Made by a program: the position numbers and the translations under genes | Assembly: GCA_973895155.1 (NCBI GenBank) | Contig: OZ316891.1 | Location: 16,554,001 to 16,618,000, forward strand | Source: Marsupella aquatica | Taxonomy: Eukaryota > Marchantiophyta | Direction: 5' to 3' | DNA: 64,000 bases | Shown: positions 1 through 11,143 of the stretch, piece after piece | Position numbering within the stretch: the stretch's first letter is position 1 | How the letters are laid out: every line of letters starts with the position of its first letter | Notes under the pieces: model-generated | What the model saw: only the letters and a program-made list of their open reading frames with translations | The model's database searches: none | Told to the model about the DNA's origin: nothing

Positions 1-879
1 GAGCGAGTTCCGTCGATGGCGTTTGTGAGGAACCGTGAGCACGGTTTCGTTCCCGATAGAGCCCGATCTAATGCTGGAGTGAACGATGAATGTGGCTCAT
101 CGACCAATGAGCGGACTAGCACCCGGCGCTAGCGTAGGTCTCTAAGACTATGGTGCCCATAGCGCTCAAGTTTTTCCGAATGTGATGAAGACTTCGTCGG
201 GACTCGACCGGAATTTAGAAATCTTGTCGTTAGATGTAGCCATTTTGGTTATCGATTGTGTGGAGTTCGGTGAAGTGCCTAGCACTAGTTTACTATTCGG
301 CCATTTTAATCGAGACGCGTCGGATGCGCGTAGCTTTTTGAAACTTTCATACCTTCCGTTTATGGTGTGGTTATGCGGATCACTTTAATCTTTTGTAAGC
401 ACCTGGCGCTACCATCTTACTAAAAAAAATTGTATCGCAAGACTTTGTGGATTTTGGGGTGGTGTTCAATTATGCGAATTGGTTGGAGTTGGCTCTTTTG
501 GATGTAAAACCCTAAACGTTGGTCCGATGGTCCCGGTGGTTTCGTCGTATTTATCACGTCGGCCTCCATCTGACTGAGCAATATAACTAGCGCCCGACGC
601 TAGTATCTTCACCGGTCCGACGGAGGCGCCCGAGTTTCTTGTTTAGAGCCCATTCTGTACAATTACAATGGCAACTCCTGGTGCGTGCCTGTGCTTTTTA
701 GTATAACCCAGGTTCAAATGTACCGTTCCCCTCGGCTTAGTATTCGAGCGCCTGTTGCTATTCTACATCTTTTTTTTTGGACTTGACTACAATCTTCTAA
801 ACACCCCGTTTTGGGTGTCAAGTTCTTGCTTAACAACAAAAAAGTTTCCGGTATTTTTTGTTTAAGTTTGGTGTATTCG
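1..879. other. Gene-poor start of window
   Basis: No gene can be supported here. Open frames are short and have no recognisable domain or splice pattern. The stretch holds three related hairpin motifs (listed separately) and is otherwise unassigned. Confidence 0.5.
116..603. repeat. Three hairpin motifs AGCRCCYGRCGCTA
   Basis: Seen directly: CTAGC-N7-GCTAG at 116-132 and at 587-603, and a degraded relative (AAGCACCTGGCGCTACC) at about 397-413. All three share the core AGCRCCYGRCGCTA. They recur about 190-280 bp apart and resemble, with a 7-nt rather than 6-nt loop, the palindrome found repeatedly at 46-63 kb. The function is unknown; they may be terminal or subterminal sites of a decayed transposon. 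Confidence 0.5.
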
Positions 880-945
880 GTTTCCTGTTTCCTGTCATCG
901 GTTCCTGTTTTGGGTTTCCTGTTTTGGGTTTCCTGTTTCCTGTCT
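880..945. repeat. Short tandem repeat, GGTTTCCTGTTT units
   Basis: Four to five imperfect units built from GGTTTCCTGTTT or GGGTTTCCTGTTTT follow one another. This is a simple minisatellite. The GGGTTT string is only part of the unit, so it is not a plant telomere repeat. Confidence 0.7.
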
Positions 946-1159
946 TATGTAAATACCCCGACCAATGCTTGCTCAAGTTGAAGGAGGATACCAACAGTAT
1001 TATAGACCAAGAGGCTACAATTGTTATCTTGATGCGCTTGAGAGTAACCCTTCACTCCATTTGCAGGTGCTACATCAAGTCTTTGCACAACATATATGAA
1101 GATTCTCACACTCTTCTCCAAGGGTACATATTGACGTAGAGAAGCTTGAGCTTGCCCAT

Positions 1160-1480
1160 GCTCATTGCCAGGCCAGTCACTCATGTCGTGGACCACAAAC
1201 CAGGCCTTTGGTTGAACATGCCCCGACATCTGGTAGGTCAATAGTGCAACCCCAACTGGTTAAGCATGCCCATTCTGCACCTATGCTTGTCCCTTCTTGC
1301 AATTACTATGGGAATGCAGATCGTAAGGCTAATGAATGTGATGTCCGGGCTGGGGATGAGCTCTACTATGAGTTTTGTGGGAAGTCTGGACATTTGGAAC
1401 CTGTATGGTAATGGCAATGCTTCTCCAAGTTTCCAGAGCGGACAAAACTCACAGTAGAGCTTTTCCAACCATGTTAAAAG
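1160..1480 (+). pseudogene. Decayed gag-like fragment with two ruined CCHC knuckles
   Basis: At 1298-1408 two CX2CX4HX4C zinc knuckles can be read in tandem, but each has lost key residues. The first keeps its first and last Cys, while the second Cys reads Tyr (TAT) and the His reads Arg (CGT). The second keeps CGKSGH, but its first Cys reads Tyr and its last Cys reads Trp. A Pro/His-rich stretch precedes them in the same frame. Tandem knuckles are typical of retrotransposon Gag or other mobile-element proteins. No reverse transcriptase or integrase remains nearby, so the class cannot be told. Confidence 0.4.
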
Positions 1481-2734
1481 CTTCTACTCTTGTCAAGAGG
1501 TTGAAGAGTTATGACCAGAATAGAACTCAGATGTGCTCAAAATGGCGTTTTGAGAACCGACAATGCCTTGAAAGCTTGTGTTCGGCCTGTCCCTGTACAA
1601 ATTGACCTCCCCCTATTCATGCACGTCTTTCACATTCAGTGCTTCACTACAATTGTCATCCAAACCCAAATCTGATTGATAAGCAATTACCAGATTGCTA
1701 CATCAGCGGATGTAATCCTGTCAAGAGAGTTCTTCTTGAGTAATTATACGTATGTAGCATGTAGAGTGAGTAGTACATATGAAAACCAACACCATGCCAT
1801 GATGTGCTGGGAGCATCTAAAGAGTCATAGCCAATCCTCAAATGTGTGGAGGTGCCATGGAGTGTACTACCATAACCAAGTGCTTGCAAAGCTAAAGCTA
1901 AGACTCAAGAAGAACTCAAGTGAATGTGCAGAGCAATCTAAGTATGTTGGCTCTGGAGTGCTCCTAACAAAGACTATTTGCTTCAAGAACAACCAGGGTT
2001 TGCTACAAGAACATTGCCCAAAGTGCTACTAAGAGGAGAATGCTTGCTTGGAGAAGAATTCAAGCACATCTACTATAGCTTGCATATATGCCTCTAAATG
2101 AATCCGTGGACCCCCATGTTCATCCAAGGAATGTGTGTTTGATGAAGTGAAATCAATTTTCAACAAGGCGGTAATCGCCCGGGTAATCGACGGTTTTGAG
2201 TCTCCCAATGGTCTTGGTGTGTGCTCGTACTAAAGAAAAGTAACGCTCAAAAGATAGAGGAGATTTATCAACGAAAGGTTGAATATGGAGGAATTGAGTT
2301 TTTTTGACGGTTTTTGCTTACACATTAGAGAAATTGTGTTTCTATCATTCATGATTGATCATTTGTGAGTTACATTGAGCATTACCGCCACAAGACAGAC
2401 CAGAGGACAACACTTAGCTATTGGCAAAAGAGCGCGTGTTGATTCGGTGGGAAGAACACACAAAACAAACAAGTCATCGCTTCACATGAAGGATTTGCAG
2501 TTTTTTTATTTAAGAAAGCTATGGTGTGAGAGGGAGACCAATGATTGTTTCTTTGACATAGAGGCTGCATTTGGCATCAACCTGTGTTCAGAGTGAGCTT
2601 CAGTTGAAGACTAGAGGAATGCAAACAATTCAAGCCGGGAAGCAAGCATTGTGGACAAGGGATGGCGACGTAATCAAAGAAATCAAGTTTCAACCTCTAA
2701 GTTTGTGACGGTGATGAGATTGTGATATCTCTTA
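1481..2734. other. No gene seen
   Basis: Open frames of up to about 118 codons (for example 1676-2032) have no domain, no convincing splice sites and no coding-like composition that I can defend. Probably old transposon debris. Confidence 0.4.
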
Positions 2735-3250
2735 ATCGAGAAAGGGTTTCCAATGAGCCTCAGATTGACAAATTTTGTCAAGTTCCAAATGAGTTGTTGA
2801 ATTTCTTTGCCTTTCCAATGAGTGAGTATAAGAAATATTGATCATGAGTCCATGAGTTCTTTTAGCTTTCCAACATGATCGAGTCCAACATTGACAAATT
2901 TTACGTCAGATTTTGTCACGTTACTAAAGAGATCATGAGGTTTTCAATTTCTCTAGCTTTCTAATGTGTGACATTGAGATTATTCGTTAAGAATTACATA
3001 GATCATGAGTATCTGAATTTCTCTAGCTTTCCAATGAACCTCACATTGATAGATTTTGTCAAGTACTAAGGAGATGATCGGTTTTTAATTTTACTTTAGT
3101 TTTCCAATGAGTGTGACATTGAGAGATTTTATCAAGACAATACTAAAGAGGTCACGAGTTTCTAAATCTTGATCTTGAGTTTTCCAATGAATCAAACATT
3201 GACAGATTTTATCAAGTACTAAGGAGATTGATTATTTAGTTTTACAATGT
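2735..3250. repeat. Degenerate tandem array, about 8 units
   Basis: A core TTTCCAATGAG...ACATTGA(C/G)A(G/A)ATTTT(G/A)TCAAG recurs at about 2747, 2811, 2866, 2966, 3027, 3098, 3177 and 3238, spaced roughly 55-100 bp. Between cores runs a second shared block, TACTAAGGAGAT(C/G)ATGAG. Units differ by many substitutions and small indels, so the array is old. It has no reading frame common to all units. Confidence 0.65.
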
Positions 3251-3439
3251 GAAGCCAAAGGGGTTTTAATAAACTATGTACATTTCTATTGGTTGGTTTT
3301 TTCAAGCTTGCAAACAATTAAAAAATACAAGCATTTTGATATAAAACACTGATATATCTTTGACAAACATCAAAATGGTAACTTTATTTTACTAAATGAC
3401 ATATCTCCCTTTGTATTTTGGTTTTTTTACGTTCAATAT

Positions 3440-3603
3440 TTACGGCATGGCGCCCCAAAAATTACGTTGCTTTTGCCACAAACAGGAATGTGCACGTTTG
3501 TTATTGTTAAAAGTATGATCATTCCTGTTTGTGGCTGGTTGTGATGATGTGGCGCAACCTCGTGGCAGGGAATTTGCAAGAGACCTCTCATCGGGGTCCG
3601 TAA
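3440..3603. mobile_element. MITE-like element, copy 1
   Basis: Begins TTACGGCATGGCGCCCC and ends GGGGTCCGTAA, so the outer TTACGG is inverted at both ends. Inside is a strong hairpin: GCCACAAACAGGAATG at about 3473 is the reverse complement of a segment ending at about 3535. A diverged relative of almost equal length lies at 13102-13266. Small size, terminal inverted repeats and lack of coding capacity fit a non-autonomous DNA transposon. Similarity between the copies may extend beyond these ends, so the limits are approximate. Confidence 0.5.
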
Positions 3604-4755
3604 TGATGAACCTAAACTACCATAATATCCTAGCGGGCGTGCACAAGGAATGGTGGTGGGTGATGATAACCATGCACTCTTGCACAACAACACTGATTTA
3701 TAGCCCATATCCTCCAAGTTCCAAGCAACTTACAGAACTCCAAAAAAAAGCACTAACATTGAACGCTGGAAAAACCGTCATGAAAAAATCATCACCTCCC
3801 AGACATGCTCTGATACTAATTGTTGAGCAACTTAAACGACATTCATGACGGCATGCCCATAACCATCCAACGATCAAGTATTTCGACACATAGAGATATG
3901 TGGTTTATCTCAACTTGAGGCTACGTCCATGGGAACACACGATCAAGAGCTTTACTGCACTCTAGGTTAACCGACCATACCAAGTATCCATAGCACAAGT
4001 TCTCTTTACCTCTCGATCGGCTCAGTAACAATGAACTTGAGTTCCTTCTATCCAAGCAAACACCTTTTGGGATATACAGTCTACACAACATGACTAAACC
4101 AACCTAGTGTGCAACTAAGGTTAGCTCTAATTGCGGTATAGTCATAACTCTAGACCTAAGAGTTAATCCTAACAAAATACGCAATCCGTGACCGCTTCCT
4201 TTTTCTTTTTGGTCTAAAATTGCGGTTGTTGTACCCAGTCCATGGGGATGGGCAAGGACAATGTCTCAATCCATCTGGGCTTCAAATTCTATTTTTGTAG
4301 ATGAGCTTATGACATTTTTCATACAAAATTAAATTTTCTGTACATTTTAATTTAAAGTAATAAGTATATGCAACACTCATCTAAACCACAAATGCACCTG
4401 TAAAGGGCTAGGGTTAACTGTAGCTCTCTCATTATACAATGCACACTTTCAATTTTAGTATGAATGAGCTTGAGCTCCACAAAAGGTGGTGAGTGCTCCA
4501 CCTTTTATGGTGAATAGTGAGGCATGGAACGGGTCTTTTATAGGATCAGGTGTGCCATGTGATCCACCCTAAAATATTGAGCTCTTCCCACAGTCTGGTT
4601 AGTGCTTTGAGTTCCATGATTAGTGGGGACTGGCTGGGCTTTCTAGCCCTTCGTGTGGTTTCCCTGTTTGCTCCGCTTTATTGGGTCTTTGAGATCTTGT
4701 TTGGCGCTTTTTGCTATGTAAGTTTGACGAGACTTGTTAGTCTTTGCGGAGCAAC
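3604..4755. other. Upstream region of the TraB-like gene
   Basis: No gene supported. AT-rich up to about 4500. An open frame starting at 4550 runs through the 51-bp duplication in a different frame from the real gene and is a shadow. The promoter of the 4830 gene should lie here, but I do not see a clear TATA box at a usual distance. Confidence 0.4.
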
Positions 4756-4855
4756 TTGGGTGCGGGAAGGACGATGGCATGGCGCAGTGGGCGTTGATGA
4801 ATTAAATTGGGTGCGGGAAGGACGATGGCATGGCGCCGTGGGCGTTGATGAAATT
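4756..4855 (+). promoter_or_regulatory. 51-bp tandem duplication over the start codon, creating a decoy uORF
   Basis: TTGGGTGCGGGAAGGACGAT and the following bases through GTTGATGAA occur twice, offset by exactly 51 bp (about 4756-4801 and 4807-4852), with one mismatch. Each copy carries the ATG that encodes the protein N-terminus. In the second copy (4830) it opens the 653-codon gene. In the first copy (4779) it reads MAQWALMN and then TAA at 4803-4805. Each copy also carries an overlapping ATG five bases earlier that stops after seven codons. If transcription starts upstream of 4779, the mRNA has a perfect-looking decoy start before the real one. Confidence 0.75.
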
Positions 4856-6791
4856 GTTGCATCCCTTCACTCCGGAAGATCTTCTTCTGTCGCAAAGAAT
4901 CAAATCTTCCCTAGCCTTGCCTGCTTCCACCTCCCAATTCGTTTTGGCCCTGCCCTCCTCACGTTCTATCGAGAAAGTGGTTTATGTGCTTTCGGTGGAG
5001 AAGCTTTCCGAGCGATCGATTGGCGACATTCATCGTCTCGTTGCCGCTGTCAACCCCAGCTCGGTCGTGGCATTCGTCGACGCACAGTACTTGACAGAGG
5101 TTGTGGAGGAAGAGAAGCTACTTCAATCGCCGAAAGGGTTAGAAGTTCCCACGGCATACTTCGATCTTATAAGAAATTGCTTTGTGGAGAAAGTCAAGGC
5201 TGGTGTTTACGAGAGTCGAGCAAGGTTGAAAGTCTTGAGCAACATTTTTGGGACTACTTTTTACGGTAACGTGTTCGCCGCTAGGAAGGCCGCGAAGGAG
5301 ACGCAAGCTGTGTTTGAGTACTTATGCATGCCGGCTACAGCCACGTCTTGTTTCTTGGCAGATGAGGATGCTGAGGTGGAAGGAGGAGATTCTGAAGGAA
5401 AAGCAGGAGGCAACAAACAAGCCTCTTACTCTGGCAGAATTTTGACCGCTTTGTCAGGCTTGCTGGGAGGCAATGGCCTTGATTATCTGATCGGTGTGCC
5501 CACTAGAATCACCACGTCACCGTATTTAACTCTCCGTTCGGAAGAAGTGGCGTTTTTAGCTCCAGCTGTCGCATCGTCTGTTCCTGGCACAGTGAGTGCC
5601 ATCTCAGTTTCACCTTCTCATTCACCCGGACATCTTTCATCTCCCGTGACGTTCTATGAGGGCCCGGAGAATTATTGCCCCTCTTTTGCCGCTCCCTTCT
5701 ACCCGCTATTCCTTGACTTGCACCAGTTGTTCACGGAGACTCCAGGTGTGAATCAGGCTCTCAATTTCGCGAGGAGAGTGCTCAATTCTGTGGAGCGTGG
5801 CGACAGGGTGGATCATGAAGATCTGTCCCGTGCTCGCTTGTTTCGTGTGGCGGTGGAATCGGTTAGACTGTCCTGGAATTCATTTGTTCGGCAAGAAAGG
5901 AGAGTATCTTCCAAACCCGCGGATTTTGCCCAGCTCCCTTTTGAGGAGAAATGTCAAGCACTGCTTGCGCACGCCCTGAAGTATCAAGCTCAGAAACTCA
6001 ATACGGTGGTGGCAATCGTAGATGCGAGTATGGTTCCAGGAGTTCGGAGGCATTGGAATACTCCGCTTCCACCAGAAGTTGCGGTTTATGCTAAATACTG
6101 CTTCGTTGCTCAGGATTTCGAAGAAAATGGCGATGGAGGGAAAACATTGAATATGCTCGAGAATCCCGAGACGAAAGCAGCAGTTGTTGTCAGTGCAGGA
6201 GCTGTTGCAGTTGCGGGATTGATTTCGCTGCCTCATTGGGCGTCTGTGCCAACTTTCATGAAAGTATTTTCTTTCAAAGTTCCGACAGTGTTGAAACTCG
6301 TCTTAATTCAATTGAAACGCCAGGCAGTTGTCTCTTGGGCAACTCCAGCATCTGAATTAGTGATGCCGGCCCTTAAGGCAACGGGGTTTGTTCCTTCATC
6401 GGGAGCGAAAGCAATGCTTTTGAAATCTGTCGCAACTGCTGAGAAAGCTAAAGCGGTGGCGCACGGTGTGGTTGGAGCAGCGGAGAAAGCCAGTCTTCAA
6501 GCCATTCGGACTGCATTCTACAGTCTGATGAGAAATAGACAGACGAACAACCTTGGTCCTCGGCCTTGGCTCGTGTTGGGCGGCTGCTTAGCGGCCGCCG
6601 CTGGTGTATTATTGTATGGAGAAGAAGTGGAACATGCCATTGGAATTCTTCCGTCTGCTCCCGCTGTAACCAGACTAGGGCGGGGTTTGGAAAAGTTAGA
6701 GCAAGCGTCTGGAAAAGTCGATGACTACGAGGGTTCCAGTTGGTGGAATCACGTGTATGAGACTCTTTACCGCAACCCTCACCGGTGTTGA
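4830..6791 (+). CDS. TraB-fold-like membrane protein, 653 aa, intronless
   Basis: One uninterrupted frame, so probably a functional gene. Residues about 49-91 (VVYVLSVEKLSERSIGDIHR..., then NPSSVVAFVDAQYL) follow the opening beta-helix-beta pattern of TraB/PrgY-type domains. Residues about 393-409 (VVAIVDASMVPGVRRHW) match the later VVxVVGxxHxxGI block. The His of both motifs is absent here (Lys and Met instead), so a metal-dependent activity of the TIKI/TraB kind is unlikely. An acidic Gly/Glu linker lies near 175-198. Hydrophobic segments at about 449-470 and 578-600 suggest one or two membrane spans near the C-terminus. Plant TraB proteins I know of are shorter. The start at 4830 is the first ATG in frame after the TAA at 4803. 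The assignment rests on motif pattern only. Confidence 0.5.
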   Translation: MAPWALMKLLHPFTPEDLLLSQRIKSSLALPASTSQFVLALPSSRSIEKVVYVLSVEKLSERSIGDIHRLVAAVNPSSVVAFVDAQYLTEVVEEEKLLQSPKGLEVPTAYFDLIRNCFVEKVKAGVYESRARLKVLSNIFGTTFYGNVFAARKAAKETQAVFEYLCMPATATSCFLADEDAEVEGGDSEGKAGGNKQASYSGRILTALSGLLGGNGLDYLIGVPTRITTSPYLTLRSEEVAFLAPAVASSVPGTVSAISVSPSHSPGHLSSPVTFYEGPENYCPSFAAPFYPLFLDLHQLFTETPGVNQALNFARRVLNSVERGDRVDHEDLSRARLFRVAVESVRLSWNSFVRQERRVSSKPADFAQLPFEEKCQALLAHALKYQAQKLNTVVAIVDASMVPGVRRHWNTPLPPEVAVYAKYCFVAQDFEENGDGGKTLNMLENPETKAAVVVSAGAVAVAGLISLPHWASVPTFMKVFSFKVPTVLKLVLIQLKRQAVVSWATPASELVMPALKATGFVPSSGAKAMLLKSVATAEKAKAVAHGVVGAAEKASLQAIRTAFYSLMRNRQTNNLGPRPWLVLGGCLAAAAGVLLYGEEVEHAIGILPSAPAVTRLGRGLEKLEQASGKVDDYEGSSWWNHVYETLYRNPHRC

Positions 6792-6984
6792 AATGACATG
6801 GAGTTGCCTCATTTACGTCGTGAGAGAAATGTATGTAAGTAATTTTGTAGTAAAGCGAGAAAGTTGATTCATACCTAACGCAATGGCCTACTGTCTATAA
6901 ATGAAATGTCCGCAACTTGTGTTAAATTACAGAACTAATCTGAAATCCATATTAATAACACCTATTCGTATAGCTTCGGTTGAA
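6792..6984. other. 3' flank of the TraB-like gene
   Basis: A short AT-rich stretch after the TGA at 6789-6791; probably 3' UTR. No exact AATAAA seen within 200 bp. Confidence 0.4.
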
Positions 6985-7265
6985 GTCAAATCCCAGGTTA
7001 GATTCTCCCCTAAACGGAGTGTTGTGACTTGGTAATTCAGATCCAAGCTCGATGGTCCTTTTATCAATAAACGAGAAGCGCGCAATTTGCAGTGAAGCAA
7101 TTCGAATTACAACCGCAAAATCCAAATCTAGGTTAGAATCACCACATACCGGAATGTTGTGACTTGGACAGTCTGCAAGGAGAAAAGTAATGGACATTGG
7201 TTCTTTTATCATTAATGATGACTCTTGGCCTTCAGGCGATCCAATATTTGTGATAAAACCACAGA
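6985..7265. repeat. 135-bp two-copy tandem duplication
   Basis: The block around CAGGTTAGATTC (about 6995) with GTTGTGACTTGG recurs 135 bp later (about 7130), diverged by substitutions. The minus strand has a 120-codon open frame in which the duplicated part reads PSHN(T/I)P twice, but I see no domain and do not call a gene. Confidence 0.6.
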
Positions 7266-8460
7266 GGTGCTTCCTTTGGTCGCCTAGATTTGGAGGTGTG
7301 AGATTTTTGTCCAACCGCGGGGAGCTGCATCGGTGACGAGTCGAGGATCACCTCTATCTCTTTGTCCAGCTCTACTCGGAGATTGGTTCTGCCGTTACTC
7401 TTGACGTTTGTGATGGGTTTTCTTCAAGAGCTTGATTGCTGCCGCCATTTTTTGCTAAATGTGAATTGAGATTATTGACCTTTGCGATGGGTGCCTTGAG
7501 ACAATAGCTCCGCTGGCCAGGGATAACTATTAGACCCTTTTCTGCTACATTGGTGCTCGAGTGTCAGGGCTTCTACTTATTGTGATGTGTTTTCCCTGGT
7601 CCTCGCTTTGTTGTAGCCAGCCTGGTGTCTGGCTGGACTATTGGATGCCAAGGTTCGCAATTATGTCAACAATTTTCAACCTACTTATTAATGTGGATAG
7701 GGTCTTTGATCATGGTAGTAGATATCGTGATTGCTGGCATTATACGGTCTGATTATGTCTTGCCCTTGTAATGTGGTTTCACTTTGAACGTGGACATTGT
7801 AGCGGGTTGCTTTGTGGGTGGTGTAGTTATTTCCTGACGCCGATGCTACTAGTGTTTTTCCCCGCGTATTCATTTGGCGCTGATGTCGGATTATTATTTG
7901 AATGTATCCTCGGATTATAGCCTTCGAGAGATATCATTTCGGACATGAATTAGGGTTCCTTGTTATTGGAGTGTTCTTAAATCTATGTGCTCTATGCATT
8001 GTGTTGCTACATCTCCAAAAACTTCCTAAATGCCGGTCGACAGCATCTTTCGTACTCCGGTCTGAAATGCTCCTACCGGGAAAATCTGAAGTTCTCAGGA
8101 TGGTTGCTCCACTAGTTCAAGTCTTTATGGCCATTGCTATGTGCTGTCATCGCCCTGGTAGTTGGTTTACAGTTCTGGCTGGCTCTGTTGTTGCTTTCCA
8201 TTATCCCCGACTAATGGTCAGGTGAAATGATTCGTTTCTTATCAAGAGTATTCACAATTGGTCTGAGAGATTTGGGATTTTTATTGAGTTCATATTTCCT
8301 CTGTCCATATGACAAGTTGGACAGTTGATGAAGTTCATCTCGACAATCCGTCCAATTCCTTCATGCAATGTGGACAGTGTTGCAGATAAACTAGACCCAC
8401 TCATGAACAATTCTGCAAAAGGTTGAATGAGCAGAATTACTTTGACAGTGAAGTGGACTG
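7266..8460. other. No gene seen
   Basis: The longest open frame (7902-8225) is hydrophobic but lacks a recognisable family or splice signals. Nothing else supportable. Confidence 0.35.
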
Positions 8461-8568
8461 CATCTAATACATTGAGGTATTTCATCGTGTAGAGACTGAA
8501 ATGTAGAGTTGCAACGTCGAATACAGTGAGGTATCTCATCGTGTACAGTTTAAGATGTAGACTTGCAC
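8461..8568. repeat. 54-bp two-copy tandem duplication
   Basis: AATACATTGAGGTATTTCAT at 8466 is repeated with changes at 8520 (AATACAGTGAGGTATCTCAT), followed in both by CGTGTA and ATGTAGA(G/C)TTGCA. Unit 54 bp. Confidence 0.7.
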
Positions 8569-8807
8569 CCTAAACTGTCGTAGATCTATCCAATCGGAGA
8601 AGTCGAGGACAAAAGTGACGCTGAATGTTTCGGCGGAAAGTGTGTATTTTGAAGTGTCCTAAGTAAGGAAAGACGAGGATATGTGTATAGGAAATAATCT
8701 CTAATTGTTCTACTGATTTGAGACACGGCTTAGAACTTATAAGAAGTGGCCGCAGAAGCCTGAAATCAAGGATGATCAACGGACTAACTAACTAACCTAA
8801 ATCTAAC

Positions 8808-9010
8808 AGCTAATCTTACTACCTGAAATTAAGCACAACAGACGACATAGATGTGATACTTGCTCAAGTGGTTGACCTATCTTACTTCTTACTACCGTAA
8901 ACACAACACACAAGATGTGATACCTACTCTATTGATTAGCCTATCTTACTAACGTAAAGTGAGCACAACAGACAACAGAGATGTGATACCTGCTCTCTTG
9001 ATTAACCTAA
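8808..9010. repeat. Three-copy tandem repeat, 63-67 bp unit
   Basis: The core ATGTGATAC(T/C) occurs at about 8851, 8914 and 8981, each preceded by CACAACA(G/C)AC and followed by CT(C/A)(A/T)... TTGA. Three diverged units. Confidence 0.65.
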
Positions 9011-11143
9011 TGTCTTATGCTGTACACAGCCCTATCTCTAAGTACAGTCTTCACGGTATTTAGTGTCACTAACCAATAGTGTCACACAGTAATTAGGGGT
9101 AGCCCTTGAAATTCCAGACAAGTGACACTATTTGCTGGGAACCCCACGTTTTCAAAATAAAATAAAATATATATGGAAAATTTTAATAATTAGAGGCAAC
9201 AATGTTTTTGGTGGTAACCCTAAACTGGACCCACTCCACTATGATGCATACCAGCAGCCACATGTGTTTTTTTTGTATGTGTTAATAAGGCTTTACACTT
9301 TGTGAATAAATGACTGATTGAGAACATGGCCGGACGTGGATCGCCCATCATAGCTGGATTTGCAAGGTGATAATTAATCCGTGGATCCCCTAGCTTAGGG
9401 TTCAGTTGAGCTAAAACATTAATGCATGTAAAATGTATAAGGACGCAACTAGGGATACTAGAAAATCCCAGTGAAAAGGAAAGATTCATGAGACAGAGGA
9501 AGATGTTTGAGACGAGGCAAAGCTTTAGAAGATCTTACTTTGAATATCTAAATTTTGAACTCTGCACTTTGACGGATGAAGTCAAAAGAAAATCTGAGCG
9601 CTGCCACCTATAAACAAGTAGGGCAACTAATAGAACAAAATGATATCTATCAAACCATTCATCTACCCAAAAGTATGACAAAATAAAATATGCTAATACT
9701 TACTGCTAAACAGAACTGAAGGACTTCTAGCACATACTTTGTCTCATCTATAATTGTGGAACATTTCCTGAAAGGCTGAAACTCAAGTACTGTAGCTCAC
9801 TTCTGGAGTGGAGAGCTTTGGTTTTAAATGGTTGAAAATCTTCTGGTAAAATATGTTTGCTAGAATCTTCTAGAGGAAACCACAGAATATCTTAGCTTGT
9901 ATCACTTGCAAATAGTATAAGCAAAACAATCAAGTTTGGTGATGCAAAGTGCTCAATAGAGGTCATGAAATAATCCTGGGCTGAAAAGAAGATGATGTCC
10001 CGCTTCCTTGGGCACTAAGAGTTGAGAAGTATTGGTACCCACTAAGTTAGCCAGGTTTGAAACGCTTAGCCAGGTTTGAAACGCAGAAAAACAGAAAAAA
10101 TAGCTAGGGCCGCCTTATCATGAATTCTCTGTCCAAACAACATAGTGGGAGGAGTTGTAAAAGTGGTAAAGAGAGCCTAACAGGGGTCACTGGATTTGTC
10201 AGCATGCAGCTCTATACAACTTTGTATCAGCTCCCCCAAAAAGGACTAAAGAAACATATAAGTCAGATAATTATTTGCAGAATATTGAGAATGCTACAAG
10301 CATTGCTAGCTTATGACAGCCTAGAATGCGCCACATATAGCCACCGCGGGTATAAATTCATCATTTCAATACATTCTATGAACAAAAGCCAATTCAAATG
10401 TCCCCTAATTTCTACATGCAAATAATGTCCAAAATTACCTGTGGGATTGTTGGCTCAGGAATATCAGAATCTCTTCTCTGAATGAGCTGAAAAGTAATGA
10501 CTAAGAAAATGTCAAATGGAGCTAGGTGGTGACACCTAATAAGAATTCTATGATCTCAAAATGTGTGAACAACCTCAGATGCAATAAACTGAATAAATTG
10601 AGAAGTGGAAAGCAAGACCAGAGTTTCCAAAGACTAACCTGTGCGGAGGGTCTTTCTTTCAATGATCTTTGTGTAAATGCTACAACCTCGCTGAACTTGA
10701 CTCACAAAGTTGTCAGTCGATAAAATTTTCAAATTGGCAACATGAGGCTTCTCCTTACAAAATCCTTCAAAATCTCCTTCTTCTCCTTACAAAATCCTCA
10801 ATGAAGTTATTAGATGTTCTATAGAAGACACAGTTCCAATACAAGGATGAAATGACAAGCCTCTTTCTCCAACTATAGGACTGCAGAAACTTCCATGATC
10901 CACAAGAAGCTATGGTGGCACATGAGGTCTGGGCACACATGATCACCAAAAAGCTATCCTGGCAAATGGAGCAGGGGCATAGAATTTTACTAATATCTTG
11001 AGATGGGGCTCCAAAAGGTCAAGGAGTATCAAGTTTGCTAGGCATTGAATGACATTAAGGCACGCTACTACTATGGTAGAAATGTGACTGACTGAACAGC
11101 TCAAAGTAGTTATGATTTTTTTTAATTTTTAATTTTTTTAATT
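9011..11143. other. No gene seen
   Basis: AT-rich sequence without a defensible gene. It contains a 19-bp direct duplication (TTAGCCAGGTTTGAAACGC at 10047 and 10066). Several open frames of 60-100 codons have no coding features. Confidence 0.35.

Noticed and set aside
880-945. Possible interstitial telomere repeat (GGGTTT)
   Set aside because: The unit is GGGTTTCCTGTTTT, not TTTAGGG or TTAGGG; simple minisatellite.
4550-5269. 239-codon plus-strand open frame overlapping the TraB-like gene
   Set aside because: It overlaps the start of the 653-codon frame in another phase, and its apparent internal repeat (NWVREGRWHGAVGVD) is only the 51-bp duplication read out of frame.
9841-9860. TTGCTAGAATCTTCTAGAGG as a further palindrome copy
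   Set aside because: It resembles the CTAGC-N6-GCTAG motif only in part; spacing and arm bases do not fit.
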